Source: Sideroxydans sp.
GTDB taxonomy: Bacteria; Pseudomonadota; Gammaproteobacteria; Burkholderiales; Gallionellaceae
Direction: 5' to 3'
Assembly (NCBI GenBank): GCA_029850585.1
Contig: JARCRQ010000030.1
Span: 1 to 64,000 of the forward strand
Length of the DNA: 64,000 nucleotides
Shown one piece after another: positions 42,007-50,556 of the stretch (the stretch's first letter is position 1; every line of letters starts with the position of its first letter). The notes beneath the pieces are model-generated. The model did not search any database and was not told where the DNA came from. It was given only the letters and a program-made list of their open reading frames with translations. The position numbers were made by a program, and so were the translations under genes.

Positions 42007-42774
42007 ATGCGTTTTGCCTCACTCGGCAGCGGCAGCGAAGGCAACGCGCTGTTGATAGAAGTTCAGCAAACACGCGTGTTGTTGGACTGTGGTTTTGGTT
42101 TGCAAGACAGCATCGCGCGGCTCGCCAAATTAGGTATCTCTCCTGAGCAACTCACGGGCATCGTGGTCACGCATGAACATGGCGACCATATTTCGGGTGT
42201 GGCAAAACTCGCGCGCAAATTTAATCTAAATGTTTGGCTGACGCATGGCACGTTGCGCGCATGTCCGAAGGCGTTTGCGCATGTCGCGCAGTTGCATGAA
42301 ATTGACGCGCACCGCGTATTCGCAATTAACGATATGCAAATCCAGCCTTATCCCGTGCCACACGATGCCGCCGAACCTGTGCAATATGTATTGGGGGACG
42401 GCGCGCGCCGCTTAGGCGTGTTGACCGATGTGGGTTGCAGTACGCCGCATATCGAAGCGATGTTGAGTGGCTGCGACGCGCTGGTGTTGGAGTGCAATCA
42501 CGATAGCGATTTGCTTGCTCATGGTGATTATCCTTATAGCTTGAAACAGCGCGTGAGCGGGCGGTTTGGACATTTGAATAATCAACAAGCCGCCGCAATT
42601 TTGGCAAAGTTAGACAATAGCCGCTTGCAACATTTAGTTGCCGCGCATTTGAGCCATAAAAATAATAGTTCCGAATTAGCCGTGGCGGCATTGAGTAGCG
42701 TGTTGAATTGCGCAAGTGACTGGATAGGCGTAGCAACGCAAGCAGATGGATTTGGCTGGCGAGAAATAGTTTAG
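42007..42774 (+). CDS. MBL-fold metallohydrolase (YycJ/WalJ-like)
   Basis: 255 residues of the metallo-beta-lactamase fold. Metal motif THEHGDHISG (HxHxDH), further ligands in LTDVGCS and LECNHD, and C-terminal AAHLSHKNN. The start MRFASLGSGSEGNALLIE is diagnostic of the YycJ group, thought to be a DNA exonuclease-like enzyme. Third gene after dapA; the spacing suggests one transcript. A repeat and a terminator follow. Confidence 0.9.
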   Translation: MRFASLGSGSEGNALLIEVQQTRVLLDCGFGLQDSIARLAKLGISPEQLTGIVVTHEHGDHISGVAKLARKFNLNVWLTHGTLRACPKAFAHVAQLHEIDAHRVFAINDMQIQPYPVPHDAAEPVQYVLGDGARRLGVLTDVGCSTPHIEAMLSGCDALVLECNHDSDLLAHGDYPYSLKQRVSGRFGHLNNQQAAAILAKLDNSRLQHLVAAHLSHKNNSSELAVAALSSVLNCASDWIGVATQADGFGWREIV

Positions 42775-42779
42775 GGGCA

Positions 42780-42848
42780 GCGAGGAGCGATGCCGCAAGG
42801 GTATTCTCACGAAACAACGGGGCTAAAGCACCTGTTTCTGAGTGAAGG
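42780..42848 (+). repeat. Intergenic element B, copy 1
   Basis: GCGAGGAGCGATGCCGCAAG then CGAAACA...CTGTTTC and GTGAAGG. Shares layout and about two thirds of its bases with 47059-47126 (CCGCAAGGG, ATGAAACA, GTGAAGG in the same order and spacing). Its GAAACA/TGTTTC arms pair. Confidence 0.6.
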
Positions 42849-42912
42849 ATTGAGGGTTGGAAAAACCAATTCACTGCATTTAACGCAATCCCCAATCCTG
42901 TTCTTAGGACGA

Positions 42913-42939
42913 AAAAAAACCGACTTGCGTCGGTTTTTT
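42913..42939. terminator. Bidirectional intrinsic terminator
   Basis: ACCGAC / GTCGGT stem with TTGC loop and A/T runs on both sides, between convergent MBL and lipoprotein genes. Confidence 0.9.
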
Positions 42940-42963
42940 GTGCAACGAATAAGTTGTTAAGAC

Positions 42964-43212
42964 TTATTTCTTCATTGCGTCAGCAGCAGTTGCAGCAGCG
43001 CCAGCAACAGTAGATGCAGTAGCAGCAACTTCTGAAACAGCAGCAACAGCAGATGCGCCAGCAACAGCAGATGCAGCATCAACTACAGCAGGAGCGGCAG
43101 CAGCAACAGCAGAAGCTGCGTTTGATGCAGCGGCAGCAGTTTCAGCAGCTTTTTCGCCACAAGCAGTCAAAGCCAAAGCCAACAAAGCAACAACCAGAGC
43201 AGAACGTTTCAT
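42964..43212 (-). CDS. Alanine-rich small lipoprotein
   Basis: 82 residues. Lipobox LTAC (LLALALTACGEKAAET) followed by a chain made almost only of Ala, Val, Ser, Thr and Glu (ASAVAAAAPAVVDAASAVAGA). The repeat pattern suggests a long amphipathic helix or coiled coil akin to Lpp-type lipoproteins. AGGAAA precedes the ATG and a TAGAATGCCGCC box lies about 100 bp upstream. Probably abundant envelope protein; function unknown. Confidence 0.82.
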   Translation of the reverse strand: MKRSALVVALLALALTACGEKAAETAAAASNAASAVAAAAPAVVDAASAVAGASAVAAVSEVAATASTVAGAAATAADAMKK

Positions 43213-43375
43213 TATGTATTTCCTTAAAGTTAAGTTATTAAAATCAATCTATATTTTGAAACGGCATCGCAGCAAAACCGACTCAGCCAAAATCAAAGTG
43301 GCGGCATTCTACCAGCGAATTTTAGAAAATCTAGGCTTATCGCAACAAAATTTAGCTAGCCATACGACTCTTGGC

Positions 43376-43864
43376 TTACAAGCCTAATTTAGTTGCGCTA
43401 GGGGCGGCGGTAGAGCTTGCCCACATCTCTAAAAAACGTCCTTGGTAAGCGCGCGCTTGACTGGCTTGATGCAATTCAAAAATGCCTTCGGGTGCATCGA
43501 AATGAAAACGACGTAAGCAATGATCGGTATCTGCCACGGCAAATGCCTCGCTCAAGTGTTGCAGACTTTTAGGTAGTTGATGGATGGCAATGGCTGCGCC
43601 AAATTGCTTGACGAGGATTTCGATGCGTGCGCATTGGGTCGTTAAGTAACGGGTCTCGTGGGCGAGAAAATAAACGCGGTGCGTGGGGCTGGCGAGTAAA
43701 AATTTATGCAAAATTTCAAAACGCGTCACACTGTTAAAGCCTTGCTGCGCGAAATCTTTATCGAATAAATATAAGTTTTGTTGCGCCATGCCGCACAGCG
43801 TATCTAAGGCGGTGACGAACTCCTGATTGCCGTGTAATGCTTGGCTAGTTGGCGGGCTTACCAT
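43376..43864 (-). CDS. DUF7931 domain protein
   Basis: 162 residues. It matches a family of phospholipase D-like, truncated proteins commonly encoded just after roxA in betaproteobacteria (NLYLFDKDFAQQGFNSVTRFEILHKFLLAS, HCLRRFHFDAPEGIFELH). Function unknown. Its start overlaps the roxA stop by 20 bp, so the two are coupled. Confidence 0.8.
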   Translation of the reverse strand: MVSPPTSQALHGNQEFVTALDTLCGMAQQNLYLFDKDFAQQGFNSVTRFEILHKFLLASPTHRVYFLAHETRYLTTQCARIEILVKQFGAAIAIHQLPKSLQHLSEAFAVADTDHCLRRFHFDAPEGIFELHQASQARAYQGRFLEMWASSTAAPSATKLGL

Positions 43865-45002
43865 GATTTTTCTCCTTCACATTGAGCTGTAAAAATCCGT
43901 TTGAATACCACTCAAAAATTAAATCCAGCAGCGTCGCCGAGTAATTATCTTTCGCGCCCAGTTGGCGATGGTCGGCTAATTCGCGCAGGATTTTATAATC
44001 ACTCGCTTCACACGGTATCGCTTCACCATTGATAAAAATGCTGCCAGCGTGACACAGCATTTGTGTTTTGAGATTAAGCGTGATGCCTTGCGTGGCTAAG
44101 GCTTGCGTGAATTTATCTCGCTTTATCGCACGCGTGGGCGCATCAAAAAAGATATGCGCTTTGGGCTCGCTTAAATAGCAGCCCAAAAATTGCGCCACAT
44201 CGTCTTCGTCCCAACGAATTTCATTTAATTTTTGCGTGACTTTCGCCAGCATCTGCGCACCAATTTCGGCTGGATGTTTTTGCACGGTTAATTCGGGGTC
44301 GGCATACATGCCGTCGGCGCACACGGTATCTTGCAAATAGACTAAAAATTGCTCAGCTAATTCTTGATACGCGGGAGTGCGAAAGCCAATGGAATAGGTC
44401 ATGCAATCATCTTCGGCGATGCCGTTGTGCGCGTAGTGCGGGGGCAGATAAAGCATGTCGCCAGGGGCTAACAGCCATTCTTGCTCCACTTTGAAGTCAC
44501 TCAAAATACGCAGCGGCGCACCTTCAATTAGGGTGCGGTCGGCTTGTGCTGAAATCTGCCAGCGACGATGCCCCACGCCTTGCAGTAAAAACACATCATA
44601 AGAATCAAAGTGCGGTCCCACCCCGCCGCCTTTGGGTGCAAAACTGACCATCAAATCGTCTAAGCGCGCGTGCGGAATAAAATTAAATTGCTTGAGCAAT
44701 TCGGCTCCGCTGGCTAAATGATGATTCAGCCCTTGTACTAAAACTGTCCATTTAGATTTCTCTAAATGCTCAAAATCTTCAGCGAAGAAAGGTGCGTTTT
44801 GCAAGCTAAAACGATTGCGCTGTTGCTTGATAAGGCGAGCTTGTGCATCGTCCTCGCAGGCGAGGTTAATGAGTTCATCGCGGCTTAATAAGCCGTTAAA
44901 GTTAGGGATGGCTTGACGAATTAACAGCGGCTTTTTTTGCCAGTAATCGCCTAAAAATTGTTCGGCAGTCAGACCGCCTAAGAGGGTGGTGAGATTTTTC
45001 AT
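43845..45002 (-). CDS. roxA: Ribosomal protein uL16 arginine hydroxylase (RoxA/YcfD)
   Basis: 385 residues, a JmjC-type Fe(II)/2-oxoglutarate oxygenase. Iron ligands are in GVGPHFDSYDVFLLQ (HxD) and LPPHYAHNGIAED (distal His). The wing start LGGLTAEQFLGDYWQKKPLLIRQ is typical. It hydroxylates an Arg in ribosomal protein uL16. A TATAATTCGCGCC box ends directly at the ATG, so the transcript may be leaderless. Confidence 0.93.
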   Translation of the reverse strand: MKNLTTLLGGLTAEQFLGDYWQKKPLLIRQAIPNFNGLLSRDELINLACEDDAQARLIKQQRNRFSLQNAPFFAEDFEHLEKSKWTVLVQGLNHHLASGAELLKQFNFIPHARLDDLMVSFAPKGGGVGPHFDSYDVFLLQGVGHRRWQISAQADRTLIEGAPLRILSDFKVEQEWLLAPGDMLYLPPHYAHNGIAEDDCMTYSIGFRTPAYQELAEQFLVYLQDTVCADGMYADPELTVQKHPAEIGAQMLAKVTQKLNEIRWDEDDVAQFLGCYLSEPKAHIFFDAPTRAIKRDKFTQALATQGITLNLKTQMLCHAGSIFINGEAIPCEASDYKILRELADHRQLGAKDNYSATLLDLIFEWYSNGFLQLNVKEKNHGKPAN

Positions 45003-45015
45003 GGCGCGAATTATA
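45003..45015 (-). promoter_or_regulatory. -10 element touching the roxA start codon
   Basis: Minus strand TATAATTCGCGCC then ATG. The expected transcription start, about eight bases past the -10, would be the A of the ATG. Confidence 0.5.
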
Positions 45016-45098
45016 GCCGTGCCCTTGTCTGCTGAATGGACTGAAATTGGGGATTTTCATTTTTACGTTTACAATGCGCGCCCTTTAAGGAGACCGCC

Positions 45099-45575
45099 AT
45101 GCACCCCCAGCCATTAAACGTAGCAGCGGAAGCCCCGCATTTTGAATTGCCCGATGCGGATATGCAGACGTTTTCTTTGACGGCGCAGCATGGCAAGAAC
45201 GTGGTGCTGTATTTTTACCCACGCGATGACACGCCAGGTTGCACGCTGGAGGCCAATGAATTTACCGATTTGATTGATGATTTTGGCAATCTAGATACGG
45301 TGGTGGTGGGAATCAGCCGCGACGACTGTTTAAGTCACGCGAGCTTTCGCGATAAGTACGGCTTGGCAGTGCAGTTGTTGTCCGACCCCGATGCGCGAGT
45401 ATGTAAAAAATATGCAGTGATGTATGAGAAAGAAACCGAAAGCGGTAAAAAATTATCCATTAAACGTTCGACGTTTGTGATTGATAAAGTAGGTAAGTTG
45501 CAGCATGTCATGTACGGCGTAACCGCTCAGGGACATGCGCAAGCAGTATTAAATTTAATTAAGGAAATGAAATGA
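45099..45575 (+). CDS. bcp: Peroxiredoxin Bcp/PrxQ
   Basis: 158 residues, thioredoxin-like fold. The peroxidatic Cys48 is in YPRDDTPGCTLEANEF; the usual resolving Cys five residues on is Asn, so this is not the classical alpha2-type. Cys77 (SRDDCLSH) or Cys102 (ARVCKKY) might resolve instead, or the enzyme is 1-Cys. It reduces hydroperoxides with thioredoxin or glutaredoxin. TACAATGCGCGCC (45070-45082) with TTGGGG 17 bases upstream is a plausible promoter. Overlaps slyD by 4 bp. Confidence 0.94.
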   Translation: MHPQPLNVAAEAPHFELPDADMQTFSLTAQHGKNVVLYFYPRDDTPGCTLEANEFTDLIDDFGNLDTVVVGISRDDCLSHASFRDKYGLAVQLLSDPDARVCKKYAVMYEKETESGKKLSIKRSTFVIDKVGKLQHVMYGVTAQGHAQAVLNLIKEMK

Positions 45576-46057
45576 AAATTAGTAAAGATAGCGTGGTCTC
45601 GTTGACCTACCAATTAACCGATTCAGCAGGCGAAGTACACGAAAAAGTGGGCGAGCCAATTAGCTATTTGCACGGTGGTTACGATGGTATTTTTCCTTTG
45701 GTGGAAGAGGCTTTGCATGGTAAAGCGATTGGCGATAAAGTCAGCGTGACTTTGCAACCTGATGATGCGTTCGGTGAATACGAACACGAAATGGTTGAAG
45801 TCGAAGCGCGTAGCTCGTTCCCTAAAGATGTTGCCATCGGTATGCAGTTTGAAGGCGCGCCTGAAGAATCAGACGAAGAAGATTTTATTTTGTACACTGT
45901 GATTGAAGTGAACGATGACGAAGTGACCGTCGATGGGAACCATCCTTTAGCGGGTAAAACTTTGACCTTCGCTTGTACGGTTACAGGCATTCGTGCTGCG
46001 ACAGCCGAAGAATTACAGCACGGTCATGTGCATGAAGAAGGCAGTCATTTGCACTAA
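45572..46057 (+). CDS. slyD: FKBP-type peptidyl-prolyl isomerase (SlyD-like)
   Basis: 161 residues. FKBP half (VVSLTYQLTDSAGEVHEKVGEPISYLHGGYDGIFPLVEEALHGKAIGDK) with the IF insert domain (YEHEMVEVEARSSFPKDVAIGMQFE) of SlyD. The tail GHVHEEGSHLH is a short His-rich metal site, less than in E. coli. It folds proline-containing proteins and may carry nickel. Translation is coupled to bcp by ATGA. Confidence 0.92.
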   Translation: MKISKDSVVSLTYQLTDSAGEVHEKVGEPISYLHGGYDGIFPLVEEALHGKAIGDKVSVTLQPDDAFGEYEHEMVEVEARSSFPKDVAIGMQFEGAPEESDEEDFILYTVIEVNDDEVTVDGNHPLAGKTLTFACTVTGIRAATAEELQHGHVHEEGSHLH

Positions 46058-46081
46058 GCTGCGCTGAATTTTTTAGCGAAT

Positions 46082-46114
46082 AAAAACTCGAAACTTTACG
46101 GTTTCGAGTTTTTT
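46082..46114 (+). terminator. Intrinsic terminator after slyD
   Basis: AAAACTCGAAAC / GTTTCGAGTTTT with a 6-base loop followed by T-rich sequence, about 25 bp after the slyD stop. Confidence 0.9.
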
Positions 46115-46132
46115 AATTTTTAAGAGGCTGAT

Positions 46133-46966
46133 ATGAAAATCATTCATAGCGTTATTGAATTGCGCGAATTTTTAGCTAGGCAAGCGCGTATTACGTTTGT
46201 GCCGACCATGGGCAATTTGCATCAAGGACACTTAGCTTTAATGCGCCAAGCAAGGCAGCACGGGGCTTGCGTGGTGGCGAGTGTGTTTGTTAATCCGTTG
46301 CAATTTGGCCCCAATGAAGATTTTGAGCGTTATCCGCGCACTTTGCAGGCTGATTGTGAGTTGATGCAAGGCTTGGTGGATGTGGTGTTTGCGCCTAGCG
46401 TGAGCGAGATGTACCCGCTGCCACAAAGTGTGTTTATCGAGCCGCCAGCGATTGCCAATGAGTTATGTGGTGCTGCGCGTCCTGGACATTTTCGTGGCAT
46501 GGCAACGGTGGTGTTGAAGTTGTTGAATATCGTGCAGCCACACGTCGCGTTGTTTGGCAAAAAAGATTATCAGCAGCTGCATATTATTCGCCAGATGGTG
46601 GCGCAATTAAATTTAGCTGTGCAAATTGTCGGTGGCGAAACGGTGCGCGCGGCGGATGGTTTAGCGTTGAGTTCGCGCAATCAATATCTGGATGAAGTAC
46701 AACGCCGCATCGCACCACAGTTGCGCCAGGTTTTATTGAACTTGCGCGACGATTTGTTGCAAGGCGAACAAAACTTTTCACAACTCAGCGCGCACGCCAT
46801 CCAGCAATTAAGTGCGCAAGGTTGGCAGGTCGAGTATGTGTCGCTGCGTAAACAAGCTGATTTGAGTGTGATGAATGCCCTGGTTAATGATGGCGTAATC
46901 GTGGCAGCGGCAAAATTAGGCAGCACGCGGCTATTGGATAACATTGAAGTTTGTCAGGTGCAGTAA
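46133..46966 (+). CDS. panC: Pantothenate synthetase
   Basis: 277 residues, HIGH-type nucleotidyltransferase. ATP site PTMGNLHQGHLALMRQA (H-x-G-H), then FVNPLQFGPNEDFERYPRT, GKKDYQQL and the KMSKS-equivalent LSSRNQYL. It ligates pantoate and beta-alanine. panD, which supplies beta-alanine, follows after a 296-bp gap holding two repeats and its own promoter. A GAGG ribosome site precedes the ATG. Confidence 0.95.
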   Translation: MKIIHSVIELREFLARQARITFVPTMGNLHQGHLALMRQARQHGACVVASVFVNPLQFGPNEDFERYPRTLQADCELMQGLVDVVFAPSVSEMYPLPQSVFIEPPAIANELCGAARPGHFRGMATVVLKLLNIVQPHVALFGKKDYQQLHIIRQMVAQLNLAVQIVGGETVRAADGLALSSRNQYLDEVQRRIAPQLRQVLLNLRDDLLQGEQNFSQLSAHAIQQLSAQGWQVEYVSLRKQADLSVMNALVNDGVIVAAAKLGSTRLLDNIEVCQVQ

Positions 46967-47058
46967 TTACGCTAGGTGTCTCGAAAGATTCAAATATCTA
47001 CCCGCTAAGGGCATCACCACCAAGCTACGCAGCTAAAGCTGCAAGATTGGTGCGAAAA
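46967..47058. other. Gap segment after panC, no gene
   Basis: First part of the 296-bp panC-panD gap. It contains GCAGCTAAAGCTGC, a small hairpin, and no open frame of interest. Repeats B2 and A2 fill the rest. Confidence 0.5.
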
Positions 47059-47126
47059 GCGAAGCTAGCCCGCAAGGGGTTTCCCCATGAAACATAGTCG
47101 CATTCGCTCCTGGTTTCATGTGAAGG
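47059..47126 (+). repeat. Intergenic element B, copy 2
   Basis: GCGAAGCTAGCCCGCAAGGG, then CATGAAACA and GTTTCATGTGAAGG; CATGAAAC/GTTTCATG is an 8-bp inverted repeat. Partner of 42780-42848; it runs directly into element A2. Confidence 0.65.
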
Positions 47127-47209
47127 CGCGAACAAAAAATTACGACGACGCATATGGTTGATATGTTAGGAGTAATTTTTTGAGAGCAACAACGCATCGC
47201 GATGAGATT
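47125..47209 (+). repeat. 85-bp paired intergenic element, copy A2
   Basis: Starts GGCGCGAACAAAAAATTACG like copy A1. ACAAAAAATT pairs with AATTTTTTG(A); the inner hairpin is CATAT/ATATG, where A1 has GCATA/TATGT with a different loop. Points toward panD, whose start is 54 bp beyond. Confidence 0.85.
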
Positions 47210-47243
47210 TGGATTTTTCGAGATGCCCTATATAATCCGCGCC
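47209..47243 (+). promoter_or_regulatory. Promoter of panD
   Basis: TTGGAT (47209-47214), 16-base spacer, TATAAT (47231-47236), followed by CCGCGCC. The -35 begins where element A2 ends. panD starts 26 bases after the -10. Confidence 0.75.
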
Positions 47244-47262
47244 CGTTTGAATTGGAGGTTGT

Positions 47263-47643
47263 ATGCAAAGAATCATGTTGAATGCGAAATTGCACCGCGT
47301 GCATGTGACTCACTCCGAGCTGCATTACGAAGGTTCGTGCGCGATAGACGATGATTTGCTGGATGCCGCTGACATATTGGAATATCAAAAAATTGATATT
47401 TATAACGTGACTAACGGCGAGCGATTTTCGACTTACGCGATACGCGCGCAACGCGGCTCAGGTTTGATTTCTGTGAATGGCGCGGCGGCGCATAAGGCGA
47501 ATCCGGGCGACATTTTGATTATTGCCAGCTATGTGATGTTGGATGAAAAAGAGTTGACGGACTTCCATCCTAAGTTGGTCTATGTGGATGAGCGCAATCG
47601 AATTGTCGCGCAGCGCGGCGCGATTCCTGTGCAAGTTGAATAA
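47263..47643 (+). CDS. panD: Aspartate 1-decarboxylase
   Basis: 126 residues. The proenzyme cleaves itself between Gly24 and Ser25 in HYEGSCAID, exactly the position known from E. coli, to form the pyruvoyl group. Other blocks are [17 protein letters not shown] and [26 protein letters not shown]. It turns aspartate into beta-alanine for panC. TTGGAGG precedes the ATG. Its own promoter is present, so it is not simply panC-linked. Confidence 0.96.
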   Translation: MQRIMLNAKLHRVHVTHSELHYEGSCAIDDDLLDAADILEYQKIDIYNVTNGERFSTYAIRAQRGSGLISVNGAAAHKANPGDILIIASYVMLDEKELTDFHPKLVYVDERNRIVAQRGAIPVQVE

Positions 47644-47729
47644 TAGTATTACTAAATTTTAGAGAGATTCATTGACCAAGGTGTGCTTCGCGGGTAGGAT
47701 TGCGCGCTTTGGTAAATGGCGGATTGGTT

Positions 47730-48488
47730 ATGACGACACGGCGCAAACTCGTAGTTGGGAATTGGAAAATGTTTGGCCGTTTGGCGCGCAACGAAACCCT
47801 GTTAACAGGCGTATTGGCGGGCGTAAAAAGTTTGACTGCTGCGGATTACGCAGTGTGCGTGCCTTACCCATACTTGGCGCAAGCGCAAGCGATGTTGCAA
47901 GGATCAAATATCGCTTGGGGTGCGCAAAATCTTAGTCCCAATGAAGAAGGTGCGTTTACGGGTGCGGTGGCACCCGGTATGTTGGTCGATTTTGCCTGCC
48001 GCTACGTCATCATTGGGCATTCGGAACGTCGTGGTTTGTTCCATGAAAGCAATGAGATTGCAGCGGCAAAATTTGCAGCGGCGCAAGCAGCGGGTTTAAC
48101 GCCAATTTTTTGCGTAGGTGAAACGCTGGCAGAGCGCGAATCAGGTGTGATGGAGCAGGTGATTGCGACTCAGCTGGATGCGATTTTGGTGCGCTTTGGT
48201 GTGGCGGCTTTGCTTAAATCCGTGATTGCTTATGAGCCTGTTTGGGCGATTGGTACAGGCAAGACGGCTTCGCCTGAGCAAGCGCAAGCGGTGCACGCCT
48301 TTATACGTCAGCGTGTCGCGGCGCATGATGCGGCGGTGGCGGTAAAATTATGTATTTTGTACGGCGGCAGCGTAAAGGCTGGCAATGCGGCAGAGTTGTT
48401 TGCGTGTGCTGACATTGATGGTGGTTTGATTGGTGGTGCCTCTTTGGTGGTGGAAGATTTTGTGGCGATTTGTCGCGCTGCGCAGTAG
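47730..48488 (+). CDS. tpiA: Triose-phosphate isomerase
   Basis: 252 residues from the ATG at 47730; the ten extra residues in the track have no family counterpart. Catalytic residues: Lys in VVGNWKMFG, His in [11 protein letters not shown], Glu in [14 protein letters not shown]; phosphate loop [10 protein letters not shown]. Interconverts dihydroxyacetone phosphate and glyceraldehyde 3-phosphate. Followed by secG, as in many betaproteobacteria. Confidence 0.97.
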   Translation: MTTRRKLVVGNWKMFGRLARNETLLTGVLAGVKSLTAADYAVCVPYPYLAQAQAMLQGSNIAWGAQNLSPNEEGAFTGAVAPGMLVDFACRYVIIGHSERRGLFHESNEIAAAKFAAAQAAGLTPIFCVGETLAERESGVMEQVIATQLDAILVRFGVAALLKSVIAYEPVWAIGTGKTASPEQAQAVHAFIRQRVAAHDAAVAVKLCILYGGSVKAGNAAELFACADIDGGLIGGASLVVEDFVAICRAAQ

Positions 48489-48510
48489 TGATTAATAGTT
48501 GAGGTGAAAT

Positions 48511-48834
48511 GTGGAAACATTGGTTTGGGTGGTGCATGTGATTACCGCGATAGTGTTAATCGGCTTGGTGTTAGTTCAGCATGGTAAAGGTGCTGACATG
48601 GGCGCGGCGTTCGGTACGGGGTCGGCGGGTGGTTTGTTTGGGTCTAGCGGCTCGGCTAATTTTTTGAGTCGTAGCACGGCGATTGCCGCTGGGGTGTTTT
48701 TTGTCACTAGTTTGTCGCTGACCTATCTGTATTCGCATACCGCGAGTCAGCAAGGTGTGATGGAAAAGCTCGCTGCGCCAGTGGTGCAGGCTGCACCTGT
48801 TGATGCCTCAAAATCAGCAGCGATTCCTAAGTAA
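48511..48834 (+). CDS. secG: Preprotein translocase subunit SecG
   Basis: 107 residues from a GTG with GAGG upstream. Two transmembrane helices flank the loop QHGKGADMGAAFGTGSAGGLFGSSGSANFLSR, the SecG signature. It assists SecYE/SecA protein export. The Ala/Pro-rich tail is typical. Lies 22 bp after tpiA. Confidence 0.95.
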   Translation: METLVWVVHVITAIVLIGLVLVQHGKGADMGAAFGTGSAGGLFGSSGSANFLSRSTAIAAGVFFVTSLSLTYLYSHTASQQGVMEKLAAPVVQAAPVDASKSAAIPK

Positions 48835-48926
48835 GAAAAGCAGGGTTTTGGATTAGAGATTTAGTTAAATGCGATGCTGAGGTTTTTATTCTGTATCGGC
48901 TATCTCGAATCTTTGTAGTTGTTTTT

Positions 48927-49013
<87 letters not shown>

Positions 49014-49094
49014 AATTTATAAGCTGATGCGTATTACGCACAGTAATTTTAAGGCTAGCTCTATCTACGGAGTTAGCGCAGAGGAGGAAGCTCA

Positions 49095-49451
49095 ATGTTG
49101 GAAAACTATTTTCCGGTGCTGTTGTTTATCTGCGTCGGTTTGGCTGTCGGTGTCGTGCCTGTTATTTTGGGCAAGCTAGTCGCGCCTAATCGTCCTGATA
49201 GTAAAAAGCTCTCTCCTTACGAGTGTGGCTTTGAAGCCTTTGAAGATGCGCGGATGAAGTTCGACGTGCGTTATTATTTGGTCGCCATCCTGTTTATTCT
49301 GTTTGATCTCGAAATTGCATTCTTATTTCCTTGGGCGATTGTGCTCAAGGAAATTGGCATGTTCGGCTTTATTTCCATGATGATATTTTTGGCGATTTTG
49401 GTCGTCGGTTTTATCTACGAGTGGATGAAAGGGGCATTGGAATGGGAATAG
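49095..49451 (+). CDS. nuoA: NADH-quinone oxidoreductase subunit A
   Basis: 118 residues, three transmembrane helices. Conserved loop [44 protein letters not shown] links the membrane arm to the hydrophilic arm near the quinone site. First gene of the 14-gene nuo operon; GAGGAGGAAG precedes the ATG. Ends inside nuoB (10-bp overlap). Confidence 0.97.
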   Translation: MLENYFPVLLFICVGLAVGVVPVILGKLVAPNRPDSKKLSPYECGFEAFEDARMKFDVRYYLVAILFILFDLEIAFLFPWAIVLKEIGMFGFISMMIFLAILVVGFIYEWMKGALEWE

Positions 49452-49918
49452 AAGGCATCTTGGAAAAAGGCGTAGTCACAACTACGCTGGACACCATTAT
49501 CAATTACACCCGCACGGGTTCTCTGTGGCCGATGACGTTTGGTTTGGCGTGTTGCGCGGTGGAGATGATGCAAGCGGGTGCGTCGCGCTACGACTTGGAT
49601 CGTTTTGGTGTGGTGTTTCGTCCTAGTCCACGTCAGTCTGATGTGATGATTGTGGCGGGCACGCTGTGTAACAAAATGGCTCCCGCGCTGCGCAAGGTTT
49701 ACGACCAGATGGCTGAGCCGCGTTGGGTTATCTCGATGGGGTCGTGTGCGAATGGTGGCGGTTACTACCACTATTCCTACTCGGTGGTGCGCGGTTGCGA
49801 TCGCATCGTCCCCGTCGATATTTATGTGCCAGGTTGTCCTCCTACGGCTGAAGCCTTGCTGTACGGCATTATTCAGTTGCAAAACAAAATCAAACGTACC
49901 AATACCATTGCGCGATAG
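49442..49918 (+). CDS. nuoB: NADH-quinone oxidoreductase subunit B
   Basis: 158 residues from the ATG at 49442. Ligands for cluster N2 are in [16 protein letters not shown] and [15 protein letters not shown]2 passes electrons to the quinone. Its start overlaps the last three codons of nuoA. Confidence 0.97.
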   Translation: MGIEGILEKGVVTTTLDTIINYTRTGSLWPMTFGLACCAVEMMQAGASRYDLDRFGVVFRPSPRQSDVMIVAGTLCNKMAPALRKVYDQMAEPRWVISMGSCANGGGYYHYSYSVVRGCDRIVPVDIYVPGCPPTAEALLYGIIQLQNKIKRTNTIAR

Positions 49919-49925
49919 GGTCAAT

Positions 49926-50552
49926 ATGAGTGCTGATTTGTGTGATATGCATGACAAAAAGTTGTTTGCGCTGCAAGAAAATCTAGCCAGTCATTTTGCT
50001 GGTCAAATTGTGAGTTCCACGATTGAGTTGTGTGAGCTGACCTTGGTGGTACGTGCGGCGGATTTGCTGCAAGTTTTTACCCAATTACGTGACACGGCAG
50101 GTTTTTGTTTCGAGCAAATGATGGATTTGTGCGGCATGGACTATTTAGATTATGGCGATGGCGCATGGACAGGCAAACGCTTTGCGGTTGTATATCACTT
50201 GATGTCGGTGTCGCTCAATCAGCGTCTGCGCGTACGCGTTTTTGCCGAAGAAGATGCATTCCCTGTGTTGCCCTCGTTGACTAATGTGTGGTCATGCGCA
50301 AATTGGTTTGAGCGCGAAGCCTTTGACTTGTACGGCATCGTGTTTACAGGTCACCCAGACTTGCGTCGCTTGCTAACCGACTATGGTTTTGTCGGCAATC
50401 CCTTCCGTAAAGATTTCCCTTTATCAGGTCATGTCGAAATGAAATACGACCCCTCACAACAGCGTGTGGTCTATCAACCTGTGTCGATAGAAGCGCGTGA
50501 AGTCACCCCGCGCATCGTGCGTGATGAGCTGTACGGCTCGGTTCGAGGATAA
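49926..50552 (+). CDS. nuoC: NADH-quinone oxidoreductase subunit C
   Basis: 208 residues from the ATG at 49926; the track start lies inside nuoB. The 30-kDa subunit signature is [44 protein letters not shown]. Separate from nuoD, unlike the E. coli CD fusion. The hydrophilic connecting subunit; no cofactor. Confidence 0.96.
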   Translation: MSADLCDMHDKKLFALQENLASHFAGQIVSSTIELCELTLVVRAADLLQVFTQLRDTAGFCFEQMMDLCGMDYLDYGDGAWTGKRFAVVYHLMSVSLNQRLRVRVFAEEDAFPVLPSLTNVWSCANWFEREAFDLYGIVFTGHPDLRRLLTDYGFVGNPFRKDFPLSGHVEMKYDPSQQRVVYQPVSIEAREVTPRIVRDELYGSVRG

Positions 50553-50556
50553 CAAC

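Noticed and set aside
42964-43212. Possible microsatellite or CRISPR-like repeat
   Set aside because: The repetition is codon-level alanine repetition in a lipoprotein, with no regular spacers.
43053-43241. Plus-strand Gln-rich ORF (QQQ repeats)
   Set aside because: Antisense of the Ala-rich lipoprotein; the CAG/GCA repeats of that gene read as Gln on the other strand.
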